A stretch of DNA of 14,469 bases. Source: Solirubrobacteraceae bacterium. Its GTDB lineage: Bacteria; Actinomycetota; Thermoleophilia; Solirubrobacterales; Solirubrobacteraceae. Under the pieces are notes generated by a model. That model saw only the letters and a list, made by a program, of their open reading frames with translations. It searched no databases and had not been told where the DNA came from. Of the stretch, positions 1 through 5,826 are shown in pieces (positions within the stretch are counted from its first letter, which is position 1; each line of letters begins with the position of its first letter). The position numbers were made by a program, and so were the translations under genes. The DNA is taken from assembly GCA_025935735.1 (NCBI GenBank), contig JAICUS010000089.1, positions 1 through 14,469 of the forward strand, given 5' to 3'.

Positions 1-503
1 AGCGGTACCGCGGGCAGCAGCCCGAGCCGCTCCAGCCAGCGCAGGTGACGGTCGCCGGGCGCGTAGATCAGCGAGTGCGCGAGCGTCGTAGTGGGCAGCG
101 GCGCGGCAGCCACTGCAGCCTCAACCAGCGCCTTGGCCCGGTGCAGCCGCATCGGGTGGTGGGGCGTGGCCCCGAGCGGCTCCAGCCAGAGGAAGTGCCG
201 CGCCCCCGCCCGCTCGGCCGCCCGCAACAGCCGCCAGGCGGCCAGCCCGTTGAGCTCCTCCACCGTGGCCCGCGGCTGGTCGCGCGCGCCCCCCGCCAGG
301 TGGACGACCGCGTCGACGCCCCGCAGCGCGTTGCGCCAGCTCGCGGGGTCGGCCAGGTCGCCCAGCGCGAGCTGCACCCGGACCCGCTGCGCACCCAGCC
401 GCCGCGGGTCCCGCACCAGGCAGCGCACGGGCAGCCCGCGCGCGGTCAGCCGCCGCACCACGGCACTGCCCAGCAGCCCGGTCGCACCTGTCAGCAACAG
501 CAC
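1..503 (-). CDS. NAD(P)-binding SDR/NmrA-like protein (N-terminal part, runs off left edge)
   Basis: About 167 residues of an atypical short-chain dehydrogenase/reductase are visible; the C-terminus lies beyond the left edge. The N-terminus has the Rossmann dinucleotide loop TGATGLLG (residues 5-12). It is followed by a second strand ending in VRD (30-32), LGDLAD (47-52) as in NmrA/NDUFA9-like proteins, and VVHLAGG (66-72). The usual catalytic YxxxK is not intact: the lysine is present in HRAKALVE (121-128), but the position four before it is Leu. That fits NmrA-like or complex I NDUFA9-like members rather than a classic reductase. The start is a GTG, because an in-frame TGA lies six codons upstream and VLLLTGATG begins exactly as the family does. 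No Shine-Dalgarno is obvious. It is divergent from the ferredoxin gene with a 32 bp gap. Substrate and role cannot be read from the sequence. Confidence 0.85.
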   Translation of the reverse strand, partial: MLLLTGATGLLGSAVVRRLTARGLPVRCLVRDPRRLGAQRVRVQLALGDLADPASWRNALRGVDAVVHLAGGARDQPRATVEELNGLAAWRLLRAAERAGARHFLWLEPLGATPHHPMRLHRAKALVEAAVAAAPLPTTTLAHSLIYAPGDRHLRWLERLGLLPAVP

Positions 504-535
504 TCTGAGACTGAGCCTATGTCAGGATGCGGGGC

Positions 536-799
536 ATGGCCTACGTCATCGCCGAGCCCTGCATCGGGACCAAGGACAACTCCTGCGTCGAGGTCTGCCC
601 GGTCGACTGCATCCACCCGACGCCCGACGAGCCCGACTACGACAAGGTCGAGATGCTCCACATCGACCCCGACGAGTGCATCGACTGCGACGCCTGCGTC
701 GAGGCGTGCCCGGTCGACGCGTGCTTCGCCGAGGACCAGCTCCCGGAGGAGTGGGCCTCGTACGCGCAGCGCAACGCGGACTATTACGCCGGACGCTAG
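536..799 (+). CDS. fdxA: 7Fe-8S ferredoxin, [3Fe-4S][4Fe-4S] type
   Basis: An 87-residue acidic cytoplasmic electron carrier. Cysteines are at 9, 17, 21, 25, 48, 51, 54, 58 and 63. By analogy with Azotobacter ferredoxin I, C9, C17 and C58 would bind the 3Fe-4S cluster and C21, C48, C51 and C54 the 4Fe-4S cluster. C25 corresponds to the free cysteine next to the cluster, and C63 is extra. The N-terminus MAYVIAEPCIGTKD is typical of the family. I chose the ATG at 536 over the in-frame ATG at 527 because AGGA at 524-527 is a well-spaced ribosome binding site for 536 and the protein then starts in the canonical way. The C-terminal tail after the second cluster motif is short and acidic (FAEDQLPEEW), as in actinobacterial and Deinococcus-type 7Fe ferredoxins. 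The redox partner is unknown. It converges tail to tail with the Fe-S-related ATPase gene, only 3 bp apart. Confidence 0.95.
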   Translation: MAYVIAEPCIGTKDNSCVEVCPVDCIHPTPDEPDYDKVEMLHIDPDECIDCDACVEACPVDACFAEDQLPEEWASYAQRNADYYAGR

Positions 800-802
800 T
801 CC

Positions 803-1948
803 CTACGCCATCGGCAGCGACATCCCGACGGGCTGCGGCGGCCCGGCCTGGACGACGTTGAGCGTCGGCAGGGCGATCGGCGCCGGCGGCGCCAGCGCCA
901 CGATCCCGCGCGCCGCGTGGCGCACGGCCTGCGCCGCCGGATCGTCCGGGTCGGCGGTGACCAGCGGCAGCCCTGCGTCGCTGTGCGCGCGCAGCGGCAT
1001 GGTCAGCGGGACCTGGCCGAGCAGCGGCACGTCGAGCTCGTCCGCGAGCCGCTGGCCGCCGCCCTCGCCGAAGATCGGGTAGCGGGCGCCGTCCGGCGCG
1101 GTGAAGCCGGACATGTTCTCGATCACGCCCGCGATCTCCAGGTTGACCTTGTCGGCCATCTGGGCTGAGCGGCGCGCCACCTTCTGCGCCGTGTCCTGCG
1201 GCGTGGTGACGATCACGAACAGCGCCTGCGGCAGCAGCTGCGAGAGCGTCATCGAGACGTCGCCGGTACCGGGCGGGAGATCGATCAGCAGGTAGTCGAG
1301 CTCGCCCCAGGCCACGTCCTCCAGGAACTGGGTGAGCGCCTTGTGCAGCATCGGCCCGCGCCAGACGACGGCCTCGTCCTCCTTGATGAAGAAGCCGATC
1401 GAGATGACCTTCAGCCCGTGGGCCTCCAGCGGCAGGATCTTGCGGTCCGGCGACACCTTCGGCCGCTGGCCGCCCAGGCCGAGCATGCGCGGCAGCGAGT
1501 AGCCCCACACGTCCGCGTCGAGCACGCCGACCTTCTTGCCCTCGGCCTGCAGCGCGGCGGCGAGGTTGACGGTCAGCGAGGACTTGCCCACGCCGCCCTT
1601 GCCCGAGCCGATGCAGATGACGTTCTGCACCTGGGCGAGCGCGCCCTCGGGCAGCCCCTGCGGGCGGCCCAGAGTGCGCTGGAGGCCGGCCTTCTCATCG
1701 GCGGTCAGCGTGTCGAAGCCGACGTTGACGGACGTGACGCCGGCGACGCCCTGCACGGCCTTGGCGACGCCGGTCTGGAAGTGGCTCTTGATCGGGCAGC
1801 CGGCGGTCGTCAGCGAGACGGTGACGTTCACGGCACCCTGCTCGGAGATCTCGACAGAGCGAACCATGCCGAGCTCCACGATGTCGCGGTGGAGCTCCGG
1901 GTCGATGACGACCTTCAGCGCCTCGAGGACTTGATCCTTCGTGGGCAT
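803..1948 (-). CDS. mrp: Mrp/ApbC (NBP35-like) P-loop ATPase, iron-sulfur cluster carrier family
   Basis: A 381-residue cytoplasmic protein. Residues 4-80 form a DUF59/MIP18-like domain (VIDPELHRDIVELGMV, then TTAGCP at 47-52 with C51). The rest is a ParA/MinD-type ATPase: deviant Walker A GKGGVGKSS (116-124), VLDADVWGYSLPRMLG (142-157), Walker B region LIDLPPGTGD (221-230), GVIENMSGF (274-282) and IFGEGGGQ (292-299). Family members bind and deliver Fe-S clusters. Most carry a CxxC after ENMSGF that bridges the cluster across the dimer; here that segment reads TAPDGARY and has no cysteine. Mrp-family proteins without this CxxC also exist in actinobacteria as I recall, so cluster-carrier function is uncertain. 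The ATG at 1948 was preferred to upstream in-frame codons because MPTKDQVLEALKVVIDPE is the standard N-terminus. It lies 26 bp downstream of a response regulator on the same strand and may share its transcript. Confidence 0.93.
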   Translation of the reverse strand: MPTKDQVLEALKVVIDPELHRDIVELGMVRSVEISEQGAVNVTVSLTTAGCPIKSHFQTGVAKAVQGVAGVTSVNVGFDTLTADEKAGLQRTLGRPQGLPEGALAQVQNVICIGSGKGGVGKSSLTVNLAAALQAEGKKVGVLDADVWGYSLPRMLGLGGQRPKVSPDRKILPLEAHGLKVISIGFFIKEDEAVVWRGPMLHKALTQFLEDVAWGELDYLLIDLPPGTGDVSMTLSQLLPQALFVIVTTPQDTAQKVARRSAQMADKVNLEIAGVIENMSGFTAPDGARYPIFGEGGGQRLADELDVPLLGQVPLTMPLRAHSDAGLPLVTADPDDPAAQAVRHAARGIVALAPPAPIALPTLNVVQAGPPQPVGMSLPMA

Positions 1949-1974
1949 GCCTTTGATTCTGGCAGGCGCCGCAC

Positions 1975-2553
1975 TCACGCAGCGACGGGCGGCCGGCGGT
2001 GGGTCCTGCCCGCGAGCTTCGCGAGCATCGCCCACCGCCGGGCCACCAGCCAGTCCGGCTCGACGCCCAGCGTCTGCGCGATCTCCTCAGCGGGCACGCC
2101 GTGCGCCAGCATGCCCAGGATCGGCAGGTCGTCGGGGTCGAGCCGCTCGCCGGCCGTGCGCAACGCCCGTGCGTCGAGGGTCGGGCGCACGTGGCCGGCG
2201 CCGGCGGCGCGGAGCACCGCCAGCAGCGTCCGGGCAGGCGTCGCCTTCGCCACCACTGCGTCCGCCCCTGCGATCAGGGAGCGGACGGTCAGCCCGCTGT
2301 CCGGGAACGCGGTGTATACGACGACGTGGGGTGCCTGCGGAAGGGTGCGGCTCCGCAGGCACAGTGAGAGGCCGTCGTCGTCGGGCAGGTGGAGGTCGAG
2401 CAGCGCCAGGTCCGGTCGCAGGTCGGCGATCGCCTCGAACCCCTCCCTCGCGGTGGCGGCAGTCCCGGCCACACGCAGGAGGTCGTCGTCCTCGAGCAGG
2501 CCGCGCAGGCCGGCCCGGACGGCGGGATGGTCGTCGACGAGCACCAGATCCAT
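1975..2553 (-). CDS. Response regulator, NarL/LuxR-like, second of a tandem pair
   Basis: A 192-residue protein with an N-terminal receiver domain: acidic pair D7/D8, phosphoacceptor D53 in LLDLHLPDDDG, T81 and K103 (VVAK). All residues needed for phosphorylation are present. The C-terminal segment at about 143-182 (ILGMLAHGVPAEEIAQTLGV, then a second helix WLVARRWAMLAKL) is a helix-turn-helix of the LuxR/sigma region 4 type. It lacks the standard LTxRExEVL and SxxTVxxHxxxIxxKL signatures seen in the neighbouring regulator, so it is a divergent output domain. The ATG at 2553 gives the canonical MDLVLVDDHP start, although no clear ribosome binding site precedes it. It sits 72 bp after the first regulator and 26 bp before mrp, all on the minus strand. 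It may act as a second output of the upstream kinase; this is inference from position only. Confidence 0.9.
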   Translation of the reverse strand: MDLVLVDDHPAVRAGLRGLLEDDDLLRVAGTAATAREGFEAIADLRPDLALLDLHLPDDDGLSLCLRSRTLPQAPHVVVYTAFPDSGLTVRSLIAGADAVVAKATPARTLLAVLRAAGAGHVRPTLDARALRTAGERLDPDDLPILGMLAHGVPAEEIAQTLGVEPDWLVARRWAMLAKLAGRTHRRPPVAA

Positions 2554-2598
2554 GCCGCGAAGGCTGGCCGCTCGCGGGCGGGTTCTCCATCCGGGCGG

Positions 2599-2615
2599 CC
2601 CCGCATCTGACGGGG
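2599..2615 (-). terminator. Small hairpin between the two regulator genes (possible attenuator)
   Basis: CCCCG and CGGGG are complementary arms around a 7-base loop, in the 72 bp gap between the two response regulator genes. The stem is only 5 bp and has no T-run, so it could be a weak attenuator or chance in GC-rich DNA. A separate 13-base palindrome, agccctcagggct (2621-2633), spans the stop codon of the upstream regulator. Confidence 0.2.
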
Positions 2616-2625
2616 GTGCCAGCCC

Positions 2626-3342
2626 TCAGGGCTCGACGAGGCCGCGCCGGATGGCGTAGCGGACCAGCTCCACGCGGTCGCGCATGCCGAGCTTGGCCAG
2701 GATGTTCGTGCGGTGGCGCTCGACGGTCTTCTCGCTGATCACCAGCTCGGCGGCGATGTCGCGGGTCGTGCGCGCCTCGGCGATCAGCTTGACGATCTCG
2801 GTCTCGCGCGGGGTGAGCGGGTCGTCCGGCGGGTCCTCGCCGCGGCGGGCGCGCTCCACGAAGTCGCGCATCAGCGCCCGCACGGCGCCCGGGTAGAGGA
2901 ACGGCTCGCCGCGCATGGTGGCCCGGCAGGCCTCGACGAGGTCGCGGTCGGCCACGCTCTTGAGCACATAGCCCGACGCGCCGGCGCGCAGCGCCTCGAA
3001 CAGGTACTGCTCGTTGTCGTGCATCGAGAGGATCAGCACGCGCACGTCGGGGCGGCGCGACGTGAGCTCGCGCGCGGCCTGCAGGCCGGTCTTGCGCGGC
3101 ATCGACACGTCCAGCACGGCCAGGTCGACGTCCGGCGCGAGCCCGCGCTCGACGGCCTCCGCGCCGTCGCCCGCCTCGGCCACCACGCGCAGGTCGGGCT
3201 CGCCCTCGAGCACGAGCCGCAGGCCGCGGCGGACGACGGCGTGGTCGTCGGCGAGCATGATCCGTGTCTTCAGGGGTGCCCGACCCCCGGACGCTCCGTA
3301 ACGTTCTCCGCCGGTCGGGCGGGCCCCCAGGTCGTCTCTCAC
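2626..3342 (-). CDS. NarL-family response regulator paired with the adjacent histidine kinase
   Basis: Up to 238 residues. The receiver domain has D32/D33, phosphoacceptor D78 (AVLDVSMPRKTG), S106 and K128 (YVLKS). The C-terminal LuxR-type helix-turn-helix (about 176-238) has LTPRETEIVKLIAE, TTRDIAAELVISEKTVERH and NILAKLGMRDR. It is a cytoplasmic DNA-binding transcription factor, presumably phosphorylated by the kinase directly upstream. The assumed start is GTG at 3342, which overlaps the kinase TGA in a GTGA arrangement that implies translational coupling; a GGAG precedes it by about 7 bases. That start adds about 24 non-conserved residues before KTRIMLADDH. Initiation nearer the receiver, at a CTG or at the ATG of IMLADD, is possible, since most NarL proteins begin there. 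Kinase and regulator form a standard two-component operon; target genes are not evident. Confidence 0.93.
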   Translation of the reverse strand: MRDDLGARPTGGERYGASGGRAPLKTRIMLADDHAVVRRGLRLVLEGEPDLRVVAEAGDGAEAVERGLAPDVDLAVLDVSMPRKTGLQAARELTSRRPDVRVLILSMHDNEQYLFEALRAGASGYVLKSVADRDLVEACRATMRGEPFLYPGAVRALMRDFVERARRGEDPPDDPLTPRETEIVKLIAEARTTRDIAAELVISEKTVERHRTNILAKLGMRDRVELVRYAIRRGLVEP

Positions 3343-4301
3343 TCCAGCTCCAGGGTGACGCGTGTGCCGCCGTTCGTGCCGCGAGTGAGGCTGAAAGTCC
3401 CTCCGACCAGCACGGCGCGCTCGCGCATCCCCTTGATCCCGCCGCCCTCGTGGCCGTCGGCCGGCGGGCCGTCGCCGTCGTCCTCGATCTGCAGGCAGGT
3501 GTGGCCGCCGGAGCGCTCGAGCCGCAGCGCGGCGTGCCGGGCGTGCGCGTGGCGAGCGACGTTGGTCAGCGCCTCCTGGGCTACGCGGTAGACGACGAGC
3601 TCGGCCTCCGGCGTGAGGTCGGGCAGGCCCGGCTGGACGTGGACGGCGATCTCCAGGCCGGAGTGCTCGGCCACGCGCTCGCCCAGCACGTGCAGCGCGC
3701 TGGCCAGCCCGAGGTCGTCGAGCGCCTCGGGCCGCAGCATGCGGGCGATGCGGCGGACCTCCTCGAGGCTGCCGCGCGCGGTCTCCTGCGCCTCCAGGAC
3801 CTGCGCGAGGGTCGGGTCCGGCGCGTCCTTGGCCGCCCGGCCGAGCTGCAGCACCACGCCGGTGAGCGTCTGCCCGACGCCGTCGTGGAGCTCCTGCGCG
3901 ACCCGCAGCCGCTCGCCCTCCTGCGCCTCCAGCGTGCGCCCCACGCTCTCGCGGCGCTCGGCCTCCAGGCGGTCGAGCATCTCGTTGAACGCGGCGGCGA
4001 GCTCGGCGGCCTCGCTCGCGCCGCCCTTGACGGTCAGCCTTGGCCCCGGGTCGAGCGGGTCGATCGTGCGCGCGAACGCGGTGAGCTGGCGCAGCGGCGC
4101 GAACGCCGCCCGCAGCAGCAGCAGGTTGAGGCCGATGATCACCGCCAGCCCGCCGAAGAAGATCGCCAGCTCGCGCACGGCGACGTCGTTGCGCGAGCGG
4201 TAGGCCAGCGCGGTGACCACGCAGGCGGCGGCGAGCACGGCCGCGTTGCCGGCGGCCACGCGCCAGAACAGCGCAGGCCGCAGCCGCGGGCGGGCGCTCA
4301 C
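3339..4301 (-). CDS. Membrane sensor histidine kinase (HisKA_3/NarX-type, HAMP)
   Basis: About 320 residues from a GTG at 4301. Two hydrophobic segments (about 13-33 and 44-64) flank a loop of only about ten residues (RSRNDVAVRE), so there is almost no extracytoplasmic sensor domain. A HAMP-like linker follows (65-117, including PLRQLTAFARTI). The HisKA_3 dimerisation domain has the phosphoacceptor H139 in AQELHDGVGQTLTG. The HATPase domain has N247 in QEALTNVARHA, the G1 box DDGDG (274-278) and the G2 box GGGIKGMRER (287-295). It autophosphorylates on histidine and should transfer phosphate to the overlapping NarL-type regulator. The start is uncertain: the reading frame stays open to 4802, but the part upstream of 4301 has no family-like sequence, and no convincing ribosome binding site was seen at 4301. 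The stimulus is unknown; the topology suggests intramembrane sensing or an accessory sensor. Confidence 0.92.
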   Translation of the reverse strand: MSARPRLRPALFWRVAAGNAAVLAAACVVTALAYRSRNDVAVRELAIFFGGLAVIIGLNLLLLRAAFAPLRQLTAFARTIDPLDPGPRLTVKGGASEAAELAAAFNEMLDRLEAERRESVGRTLEAQEGERLRVAQELHDGVGQTLTGVVLQLGRAAKDAPDPTLAQVLEAQETARGSLEEVRRIARMLRPEALDDLGLASALHVLGERVAEHSGLEIAVHVQPGLPDLTPEAELVVYRVAQEALTNVARHAHARHAALRLERSGGHTCLQIEDDGDGPPADGHEGGGIKGMRERAVLVGGTFSLTRGTNGGTRVTLELE

Positions 4302-4350
4302 GCGCCGGGCGGTTGCGGGAAGGACACGACGCTGGAGTGTGGGTCGGGCA

Positions 4351-4431
4351 CCACCGGCACGCAAGCCCAAGCGTGTTCGAGGGGGTCTGGCCACGTACAC
4401 GCCGCCGTTATGGAGGCCGGCGTGCCGGTGG
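4351..4431. repeat. 12-bp perfect inverted repeat upstream of the kinase gene
   Basis: The left arm ccaccggcacgc (4351-4362) and right arm gcgtgccggtgg (4420-4431) are exact reverse complements, separated by 57 bp. They lie 50-130 bp upstream of the assumed kinase start. They could be paired operator half-sites, a long-loop RNA hairpin in the kinase leader, or chance in GC-rich DNA. Confidence 0.5.
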
Positions 4432-4533
4432 GCCCTACGTCCATGTCGCATGAGCAAGCTTGACGGCGCCCAGGGGTGCGCGCCATCGGGGGAACCATGT
4501 ATCCGGGGGTGGGGGAGCCCCTCGCCTCGCTGC

Positions 4534-4787
4534 GCCGGCGAACGGCGGCTGGGTGGGGAAGTGAGTGCCCTGGCCGCCGTGCGCGAATGATCGGCTCGAT
4601 GGCGCCCGCGGGCGGCGCGTGTCGCGCTACGCGGGGATAGTCCGACGAACCTTACTCCCGAAACCCTGAGCAAAGCCGAGTGTGCGCGCACGTGATCGAT
4701 TCCCGCACGCGCCTCCTGATCCCCGACACCCGGCGCTCCAACGCGACCAAAGGCCGACCGCCCCCTACCCAGCCGCCGTTCGCCGGC
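4534..4787. repeat. 21-bp perfect inverted repeat with ~212 bp spacer
   Basis: Bases 4534-4554 are the exact reverse complement of 4767-4787 (core gccggcgaacggcggctggg). Complementarity continues inward with a G-T pair and three more G-C pairs. Similarity also extends past the arms in an interrupted way: CTCGCCTC motifs sit next to both copies when the right copy is read in reverse. This looks like two diverged copies of one dispersed repeat in opposite orientation. The 212 bp between them contain no recognisable transposase, so a REP-like or MITE-like element is possible but unproven. Confidence 0.65.
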
Positions 4788-4829
4788 CCCGGCAGGCGGC
4801 AAGAGGCGAGCGGTTCGCCGGCCCCGGCA
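4778..4829. repeat. 17-bp perfect direct repeat, 35-bp period
   Basis: The sequence gttcgccggccccggca occurs at 4778-4794 and again at 4813-4829. The first copy overlaps the right arm of the 21-bp inverted repeat, so a third, inverted and partial copy exists at about 4534-4543. The cluster suggests local duplication of a dispersed palindromic repeat. Confidence 0.65.
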
Positions 4830-4900
4830 CGGCGCCGCTTAAAGACCGACGCCGCACCCCGGAGGGCACGGCGACGGTTGAGGGAGGAGAGGGTGCTGCA

Positions 4901-4956
4901 CCCGCCGGCAGGTATGAGGCCGACGGGTCCCGCCGGCGGGATATGAGGCCGGCAGG
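4901..4956 (-). repeat. Two tandem 28-bp hairpin units
   Basis: Two near-identical units (4901-4927 and 4929-4956) each fold into a 9-bp stem. The arms are 4929-4937 with 4948-4956, and 4901-4909 with 4919-4927. Loops read CTCATATCCC and CTCATACCT on the minus strand. Each stem has one non-Watson-Crick position, at a different place in the two units. It is a G-U wobble if the minus strand is transcribed but an A-C mismatch if the plus strand is. This favours function as RNA from the minus strand, downstream of the histone-like gene. Confidence 0.55.
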
Positions 4957-4960
4957 CGTT

Positions 4961-4993
4961 CCCGCGGCGCCGCCCTCTCAGCCGGCGCGCGGG
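4961..4993 (-). terminator. GC-rich terminator-like hairpin after the histone-like gene
   Basis: CCCGCG plus CGCCG pair with CGGCG plus CGCGGG, giving 11 bp with one bulged base and a 10-base loop (4973-4982). It begins 17 bases after the stop codon of the histone-like gene. There is no T-run, as is common for high-GC actinobacterial terminators. The tandem hairpin units lie immediately beyond it. Confidence 0.5.
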
Positions 4994-5010
4994 GGAAGTG
5001 GATGCGCCGG

Positions 5011-5631
5011 CTACGCGATCGAGCCGACCCGGTCCTTGGCGATGGTGCCGAGGCGCTCGGCGGTGGCGACGCCCGTCTGGACCACGTTCTCGACGCGGCC
5101 GGAGACGCCGGCCAGGCGCTCGGTCACGACGGTGCTGCGGCGGGCGGCGTCGCGCTCGACCGCGTTGCGGTTGCGGCGCACGACGCGCTCCAGCTGGGTG
5201 CGGGCGCGGCGGACGTCACGCTCGAGCTGGTTGCGGGCGCGGACGCCGCGGCGCTCGTAGCGGGACTGGAGCTTCTTGAGCTCGCGCTCCGCGACCTTGC
5301 GCGAGGTCAGCGTGTCGGCCAGCGAGCCGGCGAGCCCGATGACGCGGTCACGCGCCTCCAGCGTCGCGCCCACGTAGGACAGCGCCGCGCGCTCGGCCAG
5401 CGACTCGCCGCGCTTCGCGGTGGTGCGGGCGGCCGTCGCGTTCGCGCGGGCGGCCGAGCGGGTCTGGTTGCGGGCCGTCGTGCGGGTCCGGCGCGCGGTC
5501 GTCTTGGTCGGCGTCGTCTTGCGGGCCGACGTGGACTTGCGCGCGGTGCTCTTGCGGGCCGTCGTACGGCGCGTGCTCGGCTTGCGCGCGGTGCTCGTAG
5601 AAGTGGTGTTGGTGTTGGTCGTCTCAGCCAT
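5011..5631 (-). CDS. Histone H1/AlgP-like basic protein with C-terminal helical domain
   Basis: 206 residues with two clearly different parts. Residues 1-75 are low complexity, rich in Thr, Ser, Ala, Arg and Lys with recurring TARKST/TARRT units (for example TTARKSTARKSTSARK), like eukaryotic H1 tails, AlgP and actinobacterial HupB tails. Residues about 76-206 are helical and charged, alternating Arg with Glu/Asp (RKVAERELKKLQSRYERRG, NQLERDVRRARTQLE), recalling phasin-like or HbhA-like coiled helices. The tail could bind DNA or another polyanion and the helical part could oligomerise; this is inference. The ATG at 5631 is preceded by AAGGGGG (5640-5646) at 8 bases, a good ribosome binding site. 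It appears to be a single-gene transcript, with ~200 bp of regulatory-looking DNA upstream and a terminator-like hairpin downstream. A nucleoid-associated role fits best; a polyhydroxyalkanoate granule phasin is the main alternative. Confidence 0.8.
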   Translation of the reverse strand: MAETTNTNTTSTSTARKPSTRRTTARKSTARKSTSARKTTPTKTTARRTRTTARNQTRSAARANATAARTTAKRGESLAERAALSYVGATLEARDRVIGLAGSLADTLTSRKVAERELKKLQSRYERRGVRARNQLERDVRRARTQLERVVRRNRNAVERDAARRSTVVTERLAGVSGRVENVVQTGVATAERLGTIAKDRVGSIA

Positions 5632-5695
5632 CTGTGGTGCCCCCTTGCCCTGAGGTTCTTAGTTCTAAGCCTTTGTTCGTGCCAGGCGATTCAGC

Positions 5696-5707
5696 GTACA
5701 TATGTTC
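5696..5707. promoter_or_regulatory. LexA-box-like dyad, 7 of 8 conserved positions
   Basis: GTAC-ATAT-GTTC on the plus strand, or GAAC-ATAT-GTAC on the minus strand. The Gram-positive/actinobacterial SOS box is GAAC-N4-GTTC, so one conserved position differs. It is 65 bp upstream of the histone-like start codon. A second GTAC follows at 5708-5711, giving an overlapping GTAC-N8-GTAC symmetry. Confidence 0.4.
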
Positions 5708-5720
5708 GTACACCCGACGC

Positions 5721-5732
5721 GAACCAGGGTTA
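5721..5732. promoter_or_regulatory. LexA-box-like dyad, 7 of 8 conserved positions
   Basis: GAAC-CAGG-GTTA differs from GAAC-N4-GTTC only at the last base. It is centred about 25 bp from the preceding site, close to two and a half helical turns. Confidence 0.3.
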
Positions 5733-5814
5733 CAGGGCTCGCTTGACTTTGTAGCAGCACCGTCGCGCACGCACGTGAACGAGCCGTAAAGACGGCGCGA
5801 CTTTGTGCGATATA

Positions 5815-5826
5815 GAACGCGCGTTC
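5815..5826. promoter_or_regulatory. LexA-box-like dyad, exact GAAC-N4-GTTC
   Basis: GAACGCGCGTTC is a perfect 12-base palindrome matching the Gram-positive SOS box core exactly. It lies just 4 bases after the metalloprotease stop codon and 184 bp upstream of the histone-like start codon. It could be the distal operator of that gene, or an unrelated palindrome. Confidence 0.4.

Larger units (their letters stand above)
4302..5010. other. Gene-free, repeat-rich stretch (~700 bp)
   Basis: No reading frame here looks like a conserved protein. The open frames are compositional, Arg/Pro/Ala-rich and overlap each other. The stretch is the 5' region of the histidine kinase gene and the 3' region of the histone-like gene, both on the minus strand. 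It contains a 12-bp inverted repeat, a 21-bp inverted repeat, a 17-bp direct repeat, a 13-base palindrome (4891-4903), two tandem hairpin units and a terminator-like hairpin, listed separately. I looked for tRNA, RNase P RNA and familiar riboswitch cores and recognised none. Confidence 0.6.

Noticed and set aside
45..1082. Plus-strand open frame spanning the ferredoxin and SDR regions
   Set aside because: It is compositional and in a different frame from the ferredoxin; the SDR and ferredoxin frames carry clear family motifs.
4368..4395. GTTCGA, as in a tRNA T-loop
   Set aside because: No anticodon arm, acceptor stem or CCA-proximal pairing could be built around it.
4600..4680. Possible RNase P or riboswitch core (ggggatagtccgac resembles part of the RNase P signature)
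   Set aside because: The other conserved blocks, such as an ACAGAA-type element and the matching P4 partner, were not found nearby.
4302..4802. Upstream extension of the histidine kinase frame
   Set aside because: The frame is open to 4802 but runs through the repeats and encodes no kinase-like or signal-like sequence; the membrane helices begin just after the GTG at 4301.
4680..5260. Plus-strand open frames in the intergenic region and over the histone-like gene
   Set aside because: Low-complexity Arg/Pro/Ala sequence crossing repeats and hairpins; no ribosome binding site and no recognisable domain.
5740..5770. TTGACT as a plus-strand -35 box
   Set aside because: No -10 element at 16-19 bases downstream and no plus-strand gene for it to serve.
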